Assembly: GCA_037127315.1 (NCBI GenBank)
Contig: JBBBDQ010000421.1
Span: 2,314,501-2,378,500 of the forward strand
From: Ascarosepion bandense
Taxonomy: Eukaryota > Mollusca > Cephalopoda > Sepiida > Sepiidae
Length of the DNA: 64,000 bases
Reading direction: 5' to 3'
Shown: piece after piece, positions 11,235 through 21,419 of the stretch
Layout: each line of letters opens with the position of its first letter
Numbering within the stretch: position 1 is the first letter of the stretch
Position numbers and translations under genes: made by a program
The notes under the pieces: model-generated
The model's database searches: none
What the model was told of the DNA's origin: nothing
The model's input: only the letters and a program-made list of their open reading frames with translations

Positions 11235-11430
11235 TTCTTAGACACTGTGGAGTAATGGGTGCTGTTCGGATAGATGGATTGAGTAATTCCATTCGGGCTA
11301 ATTACATTCATTTCTACGCAAAAACCTTGGGAAAGGTATGAATAACTTTTCTCCCCCTCCCCAGCTATGGTTAAATCGCAGAACAGACTGGGTTCTATAG
11401 CCTTAGGTGGCAACCGGCTTTGAAGAAGGA
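11235..11430 (+). mobile_element. Degraded tRNA-type SINE
   Basis: Order of blocks matches the family: GTGGAGTAATGGG head, TTACATTCATTTCTACGC, CCTTGGGAAAGGTATGAAT, AGCTATGGTTAAAT, TTCTATAGCCTTAGGTGGC. It has many substitutions and an absent 3' tail. Confidence 0.65.
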
Positions 11431-11814
11431 CAACTTTGGGTTCAAAACATTAGTGGTTAAGAGGTCTATGACTTAACCGATTCCTCCACGAGCCGAGGTT
11501 CTGGTGAGGAGGGTAGGTGAAACATTTACAAAAAACAAAAGCTGTTAAAAGGGCAGATAACCTCCTCAGAGTCAACGACCGTCCAGCCTGCAATTGGCAA
11601 TGTTTGTAGAGTACTGCAACAACCCTGAAGACATAGTAAATCAGAATCGGGTTCATCTAAAAGGAGTGAGAAGCCCTTTGATTTGGTTTTGGTCCATTTC
11701 AAAACAAGTGGAAATAGTATGTATAATCCACCGCTAAAGATGCTGGGAAATATTCGGCTCATTCTATCGCTCCATGCGATTTTAAACTCCTTCTGAAACG
11801 CTTTATATTTCTAA

Positions 11815-12140
11815 TGCACTGATTAAACCCAAAATCGAGGGTCGCTACAATATTTGTGTTTAACTGGTCAATCGTCACCTTGGCAGTGTTCAAAATTATT
11901 CAGGCGATCTTTCAGAAGTCTTAATTTTCCATCTGCAGCCTCTTCTCACAACGATGCAACGTTTGTAAGCCTAATGATAAACTATCGCCATTTCCATGGC
12001 AAATATTCAGATGAGTTCAGGTCTTTACAGCTAGGGACTTCCATCGGGTCGAAGCATCCTTATTTACCCAGTGTGCTAAATGTACGAAGAAATTTACGCC
12101 CAAACATTTGTACCCAAGAACTGCAAGTTTGAGAAACAGA
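11815..12140 (+). pseudogene. Relic of Jockey-like LINE C-terminal region
   Basis: Peptides PKIEGRYNI, HLGSVQN, SAASSHNDATFVSL and NYRHFHGKYSDEFRSL, in shifting frames, parallel the C-terminal part of the Jockey-like LINE (for example SHWCNVASL and YKYFHDFCSDELKSL at 24.4 and 27.3 kb). The fragment is old and heavily diverged. Confidence 0.5.
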
Positions 12141-12724
12141 TTCTCTAGTTGATGTTTCTCTTTAGTCTTTACCATTTCAGTTTAAAGATCAGTCAATATC
12201 TATCCTCCTCATTCTCACAATCTTCGATCTTTATCAACTTCTGTTATATTCATATCGAACTCATAAATCTTCATTATTTTCTCTATAATTCTCAAACTTG
12301 AGTGGCTCCCAGGCATTGTATTACGTGGAATTAATTCAAAAGTCCAAATACAATTTTTAATGAACAGAGGTAATACTAAATTTGATTTATAACAGAAGCT
12401 GAAGTGAAAATAACTGTAATATAGTTCAAATTTTGGCAGGAAAAAAATAGTAAAATTTAAAAAAAAAATCAATTTTTCGTGTCAGTTATTTAAGCATTAT
12501 TAAAGTGACAGTACAATTTTTTTGTAATTTAAAGTGTTTTCTGTACGGTCTGACGAAGACAAAGTCATCTAATTTTCTAAAAGACCAAATTTGGACAAAA
12601 ATAGGCAATTAAGGACAACACTGAAAGTTTGCGACTTTTTTGGTATTGATGAGACTAAATATGATGAAAAGTTTGTTTAAATTGTAAAATTCGAGAAATT
12701 AAAGCAAAAGCAACTTTATTTTAA
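12141..12724. other. No gene seen
   Basis: AT-rich, with no supported ORF or repeat that I recognise. Confidence 0.5.
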
Positions 12725-12815
12725 GATATTTGATGAAGGCCAGAAGACACAACGCCCCAAACGTTGTGTTAATAATAATGAAGATAAGAACAAGTCTGAG
12801 TATATATAATGTATA
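12725..12815 (+). mobile_element. Penelope-like terminal remnant
   Basis: TTGATGAAGGCC, then ACAACGCCCCAAACGTTGTG, AATGAAGATAAG and AGTCTGAGTATATATA occur in the same order as the 3' end of the Penelope-like copy at 59,209-59,300 (CTGAAGAAGGCC, GAAACGTCGTG, AAAGATGAGG, AGTCCGAATATATATA). The paired stem is decayed here. Confidence 0.6.
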
Positions 12816-12970
12816 TGATTCTACAGGCAGATAGAACAAGAAAAATCTCGCATTAAAAATGTCATTAATCAATGTCTGAAAAAGAAAATATTTGAAAAGT
12901 AAGCAACGAGATTTAGATTGACTTTTTTCTCTCTCAAGTTGCACTTTGTTTATAGATTTGTTTATAGCAT

Positions 12971-13171
12971 TTAACCCTCTAGGGCCATTCCTATCATATT
13001 TGATACAGTATTTCCCTATAAGGAAACATTTGGTATTCATTGACTGAGCAGTCAGTACTGCTTTCATTTGAAATTTATAAAATATTTCTCTTAAAAAATT
13101 TTTCAGGAAAATATTTCTTTCAAGGCTTGTTTTCATACTGTATCAAATATGATACGAATGGCCCTAGAGGG
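12971..13171. mobile_element. piggyBac-like MITE, copy 1
   Basis: Terminal inverted repeats of about 38 bp begin CCCTCTAGGGCCATTC and end GAATGGCCCTAGAGGG. TTAA precedes the left end (12,971-12,974), but the right flank reads CCAT, so the right TTAA has been lost or altered. Internal sequence is non-coding and nearly identical to copy 2. TTAA targets and CCCT-type ends are piggyBac hallmarks. Confidence 0.8.
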
Positions 13172-13208
13172 CCATATATAATGTGATTAAGGCTTCTACT
13201 TGTCATAA

Positions 13209-13259
13209 AGTGGGGGATCAGTTCTATATTGTTATGAAGTAATAAACAGATCCCCCACT
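13209..13259. repeat. Short perfect inverted repeat between the two MITEs
   Basis: AGTGGGGGATC (13,209-13,219) and GATCCCCCACT (13,249-13,259) form an 11-bp perfect inverted repeat separated by 29 bases. It may be the ends of another tiny element or a stable hairpin. Confidence 0.7.
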
Positions 13260-13268
13260 AATTACTAC

Positions 13269-13498
13269 TTAACCCTCTAGGGCCATTCGAATCATATTTG
13301 ATACAGTATTTCCCTATAAGGAAACATTTGATATTTCTCTATAAGGAAACATTTGGTATTCATTGACTGAGCAGTCAGTACTGCTTTCATTTGAAATTTA
13401 TAAAATATTTCTCTTAAAAAATTTTTCAGGAAAATATTTCTTTCAAGGCTTGTTTTCATACTGTATCAAATATGATACGAATGGCCCTAGAGGGTTAA
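13269..13498. mobile_element. piggyBac-like MITE, copy 2, with intact TTAA duplication
   Basis: Bounded by TTAA at 13,269-13,272 and 13,495-13,498, with inverted CCCTCTAGGGCC / GGCCCTAGAGGG ends. It differs from copy 1 mainly by a small internal duplication of the CTATAAGGAAACATTTG segment. A more distant relative without ends is visible near 54,425-54,500. Confidence 0.9.
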
Positions 13499-13994
13499 TA
13501 TGTCTGACCAAGTATTGCCGAGAAAGTGAGGTTATGGGTTATATACACTTTCACGGAAATACTGGAAGAAGCAGGATGGTAAGCTTGCTGTCCTTGAAAA
13601 TCAACACTTGAAATCCAAGTCTATCTAGATATGATTGATGGTCAGTAACGTTGTTTAGGAGAAAAGCAACTAACGCAAACACGAAACAGACTCAACTTGA
13701 TAAAGATATTTTACATGAAGTCACTCATTGGAGTAGTGGCGATACGAGCTATACTTATTGATAAGTCTCTCTTGGGAAATCAACAAAAAAAAGTTTGCAG
13801 CTTCTGTTGTCACTGTTCGAACCAAGATAAAATATCGAGTTGACCTAAACGTTGCAAGATATATCAGAATGGACAAATGAAATTCATGTTTGCTTTATGA
13901 GCGCCTCAGTGTTAAATAAGAATAAAGATTTTTATCATTATCTGCGTTTAGAGAAGATAACATGTATTTTAAACCATTACGAACTTTTTCTTAG
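13499..13994. other. No gene seen
   Basis: AT-rich; the end of this stretch has a pyrimidine-rich tract and TTAG that could be a splice acceptor for the open stretch that follows. Confidence 0.4.
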
Positions 13995-14184
13995 GTATTC
14001 TTCATTCGGTCTTGATAACGTTTCATATACGTACTTTCAGGACCCAATTATATTTTCTGTCAGTTACTACGCAGACTATAAAAAATACCCTGCAGTGATT
14101 TCTGATGGTCTTTACCACCAAGACTCTTTAACTGAACATATATATGAAGGTTCTGCCGATAAATACATGAGACTCCAACTGTGA
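13995..14184 (+). CDS. Possible 3'-terminal exon, unknown product
   Basis: An open stretch follows a pyrimidine-rich tract ending CTTTTTCTTAG, which resembles a splice acceptor, and ends in TGA. It encodes about 63 residues including YSSFGLDNVSYTYF, IIFSVSYYADYKKYPAV and HQDSLTEHIYEGSADKYM, a composition that looks protein-like (mixed hydrophilic and aromatic, low in simple repeats) compared with nearby chance ORFs. I recognise no domain. It could equally be chance or a decayed transposon piece. Confidence 0.25.
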
Positions 14185-14286
14185 AAGAAAATAACCTTTC
14201 TTCGTCATTGTCCATTAAAGTTTGTCCATAAAAATTTCGGGTTTATTATTGTACTGTTTGGGTTGTTGTTCCTTAGTGGATTTGAC

Positions 14287-14588
14287 AAGGTCAGTCAGTC
14301 AGTTAAGTGCCATACGTGATACACGCTTTGGGCGATCATGTCTTGAAAGAGACATAACTGACTGGGCAGAAGATTATCACGCAGTAGGTTGACATTGCTT
14401 CTGGTTGCCAGCCAAGTCTATAAACCCCATCTGTTCTATTATTTAGCCCATAACTGGAGGGAAGAGACGGATTAATACCTTTCCCAAGGATATTTGTGCG
14501 AAAGCGAATTCAAGGAATGGAACTGGAATTCGAACTCGGCTCCCCGATTTGTCGTTCCGAGACGATATCCACTGCACCACAACGCACG
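14287..14588 (-). mobile_element. tRNA-type SINE
   Basis: Complete body on the minus strand from the GTGCAGTGGATATCGTC head through GAGTTCGAATTCC (B-box-like) to the CTTAACTGACTGACTGACC tail. It lies next to the 5S-headed SINE at 14,640-15,130 in the same orientation, so the shared body can be compared directly. Confidence 0.85.
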
Positions 14589-14639
14589 TCGCTTTATAAA
14601 GTAACTGTTGTATTTCAAATTGAACATCTTATTTAAGAT

Positions 14640-15130
14640 GATTGGTTGGTTGGTTGGTTGTTTTGTTTATGGCATTTCATTTATTGCCAACTAAATTTTT
14701 TTATTTATTGCTGGTAATACCTTTTTCTTTCAACAATTTATTGTTGTTTTTATATAAGTTTTTTGTGTCTAGTAATACTTTTTTCTTTTCAAGTATCAAG
14801 ATTCATTGGGATTTGTTTTTAAGGGCAGGGTCCCCAAGTCCTACTCTGTTATTTAATCCATAACTGGAGAGAAGGGACGGATTAATACATTTCCCAAGGG
14901 TACCAGTGCTTAAGTGAATGCAGGGTATTCAACTGGAATTCGAACTCGGCTCACCGATTTCTCTTTCCGAGAGGATATCCACTGCACTACAACGTACATC
15001 CGTCACAAAACGCTTACAGCACCTGGTATTCCCAAGCGGTCACCCATCTAAGTACTGACCAGACTCAACGTTGCTTAACTTTGGTGATCGAGCGAGGACC
15101 GGTGTATTCAACGTGATATGGCCGTAAGCC
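14640..15130 (-). mobile_element. 5S-rRNA-headed composite SINE, full-length copy B
   Basis: The minus-strand head at 15,130-15,011 is 5S rRNA-like with AAGTTAAGCAACGTTGAG and GATGGGTGACCGCTTGGG preserved. It is followed by the tRNA-related segment (GTGCAGTGGATATCC, GAGTTCGAATTCC), the shared SINE body, an A-rich region and a (CCAA)n tail at 14,641-14,660. It is closely similar to copy A at 5,283-5,780, showing a dispersed family. Confidence 0.9.
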
Positions 15131-15386
15131 TATTTGAGATGATATATTGTTCTGATACCGCTGTCTATATTAAGAATAATACGTAGAAGCTCTTTTTAAA
15201 TGTGTCATTATATCGCTTTATGTACTTACAGTTAGTCTTTGTTGATGTAATAGAAACCGCCTGGACCATGCTGCTTTCCGGCCTTCTTCAGTTGTCTAGC
15301 TTAGAGGATTGGTTAACGCCTTAGCACATTAATTTCCGGGTAGTACAAATTCAGTCAAAGAGGAGCCAGGGGTGAGCAATGACTGA

Positions 15387-15712
15387 ACACTCAGTCAGTC
15401 AGTCAGTCAGTCAGTTAAGTACCATACGTGATACACTCTAGGCGATCATGTCTCGAAAATGATATGATTGGCTGGGCAGAAGATTATCCCGCAATAGGTT
15501 GCCATTGTTTTCTGCGGTAGACTGATTGCCAGCAAAGGCTATAGAACCCAATCTGTTCTCTTATTTAACCCATAGCTGGAGAGAAGAGACGTATTAATAC
15601 CTTTCCCAAAGGTATTTGTGCGGAAGTGAATGCAAGCAATTTAACTAGAATTCGAACTCAGCACCCCGATACGTCGTTCCGAGTCGATATCCACTGCACC
15701 ACCAAGCACAAA
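15387..15712 (-). mobile_element. tRNA-type SINE with (CTGA)n tail
   Basis: Full body on the minus strand; the tail is a clear tandem of CTGA units (15,387-15,416). The head ends at GGTGCAGTGGATATCGAC. Confidence 0.85.
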
Positions 15713-15715
15713 GAA

Positions 15716-15960
15716 AAAAAGTCGAATTTGAAACTTGTGCTCTGCAGGACAGCATCCAAGTTTTCATGAATGACCCTATAAAACGCCTTTGAATAATCTA
15801 AATTCATCAGCACATCTTGATTGTCGTCTTCTTCACCCTGTAGGATTTTGCGGACCAGATGCAGGCTGCTCTGAATTTTCACAGCACAAGTCTGCTCGAG
15901 TCCCAATATCGGCAACTAAATGCAAACTCTGCGTCAGCTCTTGACCAAATTATTTAACTA
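15716..15960 (-). pseudogene. LINE reverse transcriptase fragment, third LINE lineage
   Basis: Minus-strand peptides EQTCAVKIQSSLHLVRKILQ, EDDNQDVLMNLDYSKAFYRV and LDAVLQSTSF correspond to the region around reverse transcriptase motif A (LDxSKAFDxV). The aromatic-aspartate of SKAFD is changed to SKAFY here. The style differs from both other LINE families in the window. It is short and isolated, hence a relic. Confidence 0.65.
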
Positions 15961-16373
15961 TCTAATATAGCACATCATCTATGTTCTTTTCCAACAGCGT
16001 GATCACACCTTTAAAGATCCAGACGGAAACGGACCCTGCCAGAACAAGTTGCTGAACAGAATAGTCAAAATCAGATATGCAACAGCTTCAACTACAATTC
16101 GTAGGGGAGACCATCAAGTCCCGGAGACAGCTAAACCTCTTATATTGAGAACTTTTACCCCTAAATATATTATACTGCAAAACTAGTTTTTTTTTATCAT
16201 GTATTTTGTTTTCTTATTACATTGTCCACTCTTCCTCTTGTCATCTTTTCTCTCAATCGGAATTTCACTAACAATATTGAAAGCTAACCAAGAAAAACAA
16301 TGAAACTGACAAAGTGCTGTCCTTATTAGATTGATAAAAACGTTAATAGTATTATCTTTTATGCCATGCGCAG

Positions 16374-16552
16374 GAAAACTTAGAAGTGTCATTGAAATCA
16401 AGGCTAAGAATCAAAATGGATCCATCAGTCCAAAACGTAAAGAAAAATGCGGTTGCAAGAGAAAAATAATGCCAGGAGACGACGTGTACATGATCAGGGA
16501 AAGAGTGAAAGATCCTACGAAGACATTATTCGTTTTGTTTCAGTTAATTTGA
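16374..16552 (+). CDS. Possible terminal exon, unknown product
   Basis: After TTTTATGCCATGCGCAG, a plausible splice acceptor, an open stretch encodes about 58 residues with KLRSVIEIKAKNQNGS, KEKCGCKRKIMPGDDVYMI and VKDPTKTLFVLF, ending TGA. The CxC followed by a basic run and PGDDVYMI faintly recalls the end of NTR/C345C-type secreted domains, but that similarity is too weak to name a family. No promoter, partner exon or reading-phase match was established. Confidence 0.25.
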
Positions 16553-16759
16553 ACAAAGGTGTATAATTGGTTAAATTTAGTTTGTTGTTTACAAGCCTGA
16601 AACATTTACGAAATTAGGAAAAAAATGAATCCATTATCTTGGAGAACATTGTTTTTATTTTCATCCTTGTTCAATAATACAAAAAAAAAAAAAAAAAAAT
16701 TCAGTTTCAGACAATGTAGTCAGTAGCGATGAACAATAGATACAAGGTCTAACAAAAAG

Positions 16760-17100
16760 TGTCGGGTCTGATGCTATGAAAAGAAAATTAAAAAAAAAAC
16801 ATTCGTCTTTTAGTCTCCCTCAAACTAGTCCCCTTTCTGATATCACACTTTACCCAACGCTGTTTCCACTGATGAAAGCATTCCTGGAACTCATTTTTGG
16901 GGATAGGGAACAGTTGTCGGTTCTCATTCTCTTGGATTTTCTCGACGTCTTGAAGTCTTCTTCCTTTCAGATGTGATTTGATTTTGAAGAGAAAAAATTG
17001 CAAGAGGCGAGATCTGGAGAATATGGTGGTTGTTGGACCTGGAGAATATTTTATATGGTCCAAATCTGCTGCTTAAGCATGGTCACTGATGGAACATCTG
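16760..17100 (-). pseudogene. mariner-like transposase C-terminal relic
   Basis: Minus-strand reading gives QPPYSPDLASCNFFL followed by FKIKSHLKGRRLQDVEKIQE and FQECFHQWKQRWVKC. SPDLxxxxxF carries the last catalytic aspartate of mariner-family DDxD transposases and the following helix is typical of their C-terminus. One frameshift separates the two parts; N-terminal and central domains are absent. Confidence 0.75.
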
Positions 17101-17365
17101 TAATGTGGTGAGATGACCACACTCAATACAATTTCCTTTCAGGTACTGGTATTAATACCGTAAGTGAGTGAGGACGTTATAACTGAGTTTGCGTTTGCGA
17201 CAGAGTTCAAACGGCTTCAACCTGCGTACTTTTACTATAACAGCAGACTCGATAATTATTGATCAGCTCTTGTATATATAAATGAAACAGTCGTGTTTAG
17301 ATCAAAGACCGTCTTTAAGATTTTAAATTAAAAAGAATCGTTTGTGCTACTTGGGATTCCAATAG

Positions 17366-17544
17366 AATACATTATTACGGATTTTGAGATTTTTACAAGA
17401 CGCTTTACGGCTTACTGGCCTGACGTATCAGAAAATAAATTCACTTTTTTTCCCGGTCATTCCGGTTACATTGCCACTAATAAAACCAAAAGCTATAAAT
17501 GTCATTTCAAGCATCAAGCAGATCGAATGACAAGCACTGAAAAG
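17366..17544 (+). CDS. Possible internal exon, unknown product
   Basis: An open stretch between an AG (17,364-17,365) and a donor-like AAAAG/GTATAC junction encodes FEIFTRRFTAYWPDVSENKF, FFPGHSGYIATNKTKSYKC and HFKHQADRMTSTEK. The peptide has a protein-like composition, but no family was recognised. It could be part of the same unknown gene as 13,995 and 16,374, all on the plus strand within 3.6 kb, or a chance ORF. Confidence 0.25.
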
Positions 17545-17665
17545 GTATACTTATACTTATGTTTAACTTTTTCAGTTCTTTATTTTTCTCTCATGTTTAA
17601 CTTTTTTCACAGCAGTTATTCATTTTTCGGAACATATGCAAAGAAATCACCCTTTTTAAGCAACT

Positions 17666-18052
17666 GAAATGTGGTTCTACAGAAGGATGCTGCGAATGTC
17701 ATGGATCGGGCACGTGAGCAATGATGAAGTCTTGGAAATGATGGAAACAAAAAGGAAATTAATACTGAGCATTAGTAAGAGACAGCTGAAGTTTCTGGGA
17801 CATGCAATGAGGAAGGAGGGCTTGGAGAATCTGATACTAACAGGCCAAACAGAGGGAAAAAGAGACAGGGGAAAGCAACGGATAACATATTTGAAGGACC
17901 TAATCAGGTGGATGACGGAACGAGGATTGCATGGTGTAACAGGAGAAGGCGTGCTCAGAGCCACCAGGGATAGGGAAACGTGGAAAGCGATGATCGCCTA
18001 CGTCCTGAAGGGACAGGGCACATAGAAGAAGAAGAACAACAACAACAGCCGT
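17666..18052 (+). pseudogene. RTE-like LINE C-terminal fragment with GAA tail
   Basis: A single open frame of 118 codons encodes the conserved C-terminal region (MLRMSWIGHVSNDEVLEMME, KRQLKFLGHAMRKEGLEN, ITYLKDLIRWMTERGLHG) ending at GQGT-stop, followed by GAAGAAGAAGAACAACAACA. It is the best-preserved copy of this region in the window and gives the true 3' end of the family. It is 5'-truncated, lacking endonuclease and RT. Confidence 0.85.
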
Positions 18053-18668
18053 TCCTGCAATTTTTTCCAATTACTCTAGCCGAGAATCGAACACACTTCC
18101 TCTTATTAGCTCTTAAACTAATGTACAACAAATTTGGCGTAATGATGATATAATTAATCAGTAATTATTTAAAACAGTTAAATCTGAAAACTACCTGTCC
18201 TCAGTTGCCAATTGCACCAATTTATATCAAATAAGTATTGTCAAGTGTTATATGCGCGTGTCGTGGGTCGGCTATCGACTCGAAAAGAAAAATTGAAATG
18301 CTGCGTTTAAATTCCAGCTGCGTTTAAATTTCCATTGTGTTCACTTTCGCATAAAAAGTCAAATTCAATAGGACCTCTTTTCTTATTATATCTCCTAGAA
18401 AGCTCATCTGTCTATTCTGATTAAAATATAAGTATTTTCTTTTATAAATATGTCAATTGCAACGACTTCTTTGGAAAGATAGTAGATGTCTTTCTTTCAA
18501 TTATGAATTCAGGGTGTTCATTCTTTTAAATTTGTTGGCACCCAAGGTTAAAGGGCCTGCTCTACTCTACTATTTACGGTATAGCTGGTGGATGAAGAAG
18601 AAGATGCTAACGCACTAAACTATGTCGGAATTTGAACTCACTGATTCAACTTTCTGCGTTTATAACTG
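18053..18668. other. No gene seen
   Basis: AT-rich. A block around 18,545-18,660 has faint similarity in block order to the SINE body, too weak to call. Confidence 0.4.
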
Positions 18669-18669
18669 A

Positions 18670-19409
18670 CTAGCAGTATAGCCCGGCGTTGCTCGGGTGT
18701 AATAAAAGCTTTAAAACTAATCCATGGTCCTGGAGCTTAGACTCTTTGCACGTTGGCACGAAAGACTAAAAAGCAATAGTTGTTTCCAGTTAAAGCGAAA
18801 CCGCAGACTGAAAGAAAAATGAATGGATGTAAGTCAAATTTTGATTTCCTGGTATCGATATCAAATAAGTTTTTTTCGTCGTAAACTGAATTTTGAAGGC
18901 TAAATAAGTCCTCTGAGTAAATGATATCATGGCTGAGACTAAGAACTACAATTATATCTACTTAGAGCCAAACTCGAAGCAAAAACTAAAATAAAAGTGC
19001 TGAAAAAATACAGACATACAGGCAGATAAACAGACACACACACAAACATCTTGCCTTATATATATATATATATTATCGATTTTCTGCACTATTGTAAGAA
19101 CTGTAACCTTGAAACTTCTGAATATCGTTTCTTATGTCTTTGTCTATGAGTATATCAAATTTGATTTAAATCGGACCACTCCTTCTATTACACGATTTTT
19201 TCGATTATCGATTTTTGATATTTATCGGGGGTACCTCGACACAAAACCTAGCTAAGAACACTCGCAGATGCTTATAGTACAACTGTGTAAAATTTCAAGA
19301 AAATCCGTTCAGCCGTTTCGGAATCTATAAGTAACGGACACGCACACAAACACACAGGCACACACACAGACACACACACACAAAGTTCCATTTATAAATA
19401 AGTATAGGA
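18670..19409 (-). mobile_element. Helitron-like non-autonomous element, long copy
   Basis: On the minus strand the 3' end reads CCCG-8-base loop-CGGG hairpin, 8 bases, then CTAG (18,670-18,673) followed by T, as expected of Helitron 3' ends. The opposite end reads TATACTTATTTATAAATGG near 19,409. The interior holds CA- and TA-rich simple sequence and no transposase. Related copies are at 25,089, 35,663 and 62,559. Confidence 0.65.
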
Positions 19410-19824
19410 ACTCCATGCACATACCACATATTAAATTATCTTTCAAATAGTCTTTGCTTGAGTGGATAATTTAGTTATTGCAGACGTTAACTTACTTATG
19501 CATCGTCCTTTCTTGTCCTGATTGTTGAGTGTTATTTTGTCAAGATATTTAGTGACAAGACAGAGTTCAGGGAAAATTTGAGTCTTGCCTTTTAATTTTA
19601 ATTTAGTAATGTTCATCCACAATACAATGTCTAACAATAAATCAACGTCGAGGTTTACCAAATGATGTGCGTTGTATTGGTGTAATACAAATACAAGAAG
19701 AATTAGCAAGTGGGAATTGTAAGGATAAGGAGGATAGACAACGATTCATTATTGACTTGAAGAGCTCATTAAAATATTCGGAGAAGCATCCGCATGGATG
19801 TATATTTCACCGCATGACATACTT
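19410..19824. other. No gene seen
   Basis: No supported feature. Confidence 0.4.
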
Positions 19825-19955
19825 GATGAGCTTGAGCAAATGCATGACAAAACAGAATTTGTGATGGGTAAAAAACGTTTAAAACTACAAGAAATAGGGA
19901 GATGTGGAAGGCCATGATCGCCTACGTCCTGAAAGGACAAGGTACATAGAAGAAG
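19825..19955 (+). pseudogene. RTE-like LINE extreme 3' end
   Basis: The segment runs from a LDELEQMH-type stretch into AGGGAGATGTGGAAGGCC, ATGATCGCCTACGTCCTGAA and GGACAAGGTACATAGAAGAAG, the family 3' terminus. Confidence 0.7.
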
Positions 19956-20229
19956 AAAACATGAAGACCGTATTCAAAATAATCTCACGATACATAATGT
20001 GTTCCTCAAATAAAATCACGCATAAAACAACACAAAAAGAACACATAGTCAAGAACAGCATGAACAAAATTTAGACAAAGAGTACGAAAGCGAAACCAAC
20101 CATTCATCAAAAATGGCTTAATGAAGGTTCGAAAGCTGTAATGTTGCAGAGTCTATAAAACCATGTACTGCGTGGATGAATTGTCGTCTAAATTACGTAA
20201 AAAAAGAAAATAAAACTTTTTAAAAATCT

Positions 20230-20835
20230 CTTTTTAACAGATGTTACCAAACTTTACCAAAATACTAAAGATTATATTTATTCAATAAAATCGCCATTGG
20301 ATTCAAGAACGACTTCGGAATCTCTTGCAACTCTTCTGAACAGTTTCCTTGTTTAAGTTGGTAAATGCTGCCGCAATCTTTGCCTTAGGTTCATCTTTGG
20401 TGTTATAAGAAATTTTGTTGGTTTCTTACTCAACTGTGCCTTACATTTAATAATCAAGAAAGGGATACAGTCTTGCAAAGGGGTTAATGGGTGATGTGGT
20501 CTCAAAAATTGTCTGAAAGCCACGAGCAGCACTACATCCTTAAGGCACTTGATGTAGGCCTCCGTGTTAAGTTTGTGGCAAGATGAATAGAAGCGTTATG
20601 CCATACTAATTATCACTCCAAACATTCTGAAATGTTCATATTGATGCTTCCAGTGCGAATGCCAAGCAGTTCATCATATCGTTTATAAATTTCTGCCAGC
20701 ATAAATTGTGTCATGGCGCTCTTTTTTTCTAAAAGACTGTGCCCAACTGACCCTACTATACTGTGCAGTCGACAAAAAAACAAACAAACAATTAAAAATA
20801 CAATATGGCGACAATTTACACATCGTACCCTGTGG
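20230..20835 (-). pseudogene. Tc1/mariner-type transposon, internally deleted copy
   Basis: On the minus strand the left part (ACTGCACAGTATAGTAGGGT, GTCAGTTGGGCAC) matches the element at 36,418. It then reads MFGVI, LNTEAYIKCLKDVVL and a C-terminal part with TKDEPKAKIAAAF-like and FTNLNKETVQKSCKRFRS-like sequence in shifting frames. The central catalytic region between YIKCL and the C-terminus is missing. It is not functional. Confidence 0.65.
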
Positions 20836-21419
20836 AGTAGGAAATGGTAAAAAAGTAACAAAATTTGAAAATATAAAGTTTGAAAGAATCCGAATACATG
20901 CTATGCACAGATACTTAAAAGAATAGATCAGGCATAGATATTGATCGTCTGCGAGAACACCTAATCCGGAAAAAAACAGAAAAAAACAAACAAGGAATAA
21001 GTTTCAGAGGTATGGCCTAAAATATGAGAGCGCCTGCACGCCATGTTTGTTATGAAATTTCACTCACTTTTAATTCTGGGAGATTGGTAAGCTTGCCTGT
21101 TAATTTTCGTCTTTCATTTTGGTTGCTTGTTGAATTTTGAGAATGTATTAATTTATTTTATTATTGTTTTCTTTTGGTTGCTAGTTTAATTTTGGGAATG
21201 TATTTTATTTATTTACTGTACAACACATTTTTTATTTTGTATTTTTATTTGGTTATATTTATTTAAAAAATGAATCAGCATTTTCAAAGGCCTTTCGTTT
21301 ATTTTGTGTTTCCTTTAAACGGTCATGGAGAGGTACTGCAAAGCTATTGGCTTGAAAGGGTTCATCCGACTTATACTAATTTAAAACTAAGTTTCCCCCG
21401 CTTTTTTTTTAAAATTGGA
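20836..21419. other. No gene seen
   Basis: T-rich stretch with no supported feature. Confidence 0.4.

Noticed and set aside
12699..13136. 145-residue minus-strand ORF
   Set aside because: It spans a Penelope-like terminal remnant and a MITE, and has no domain.
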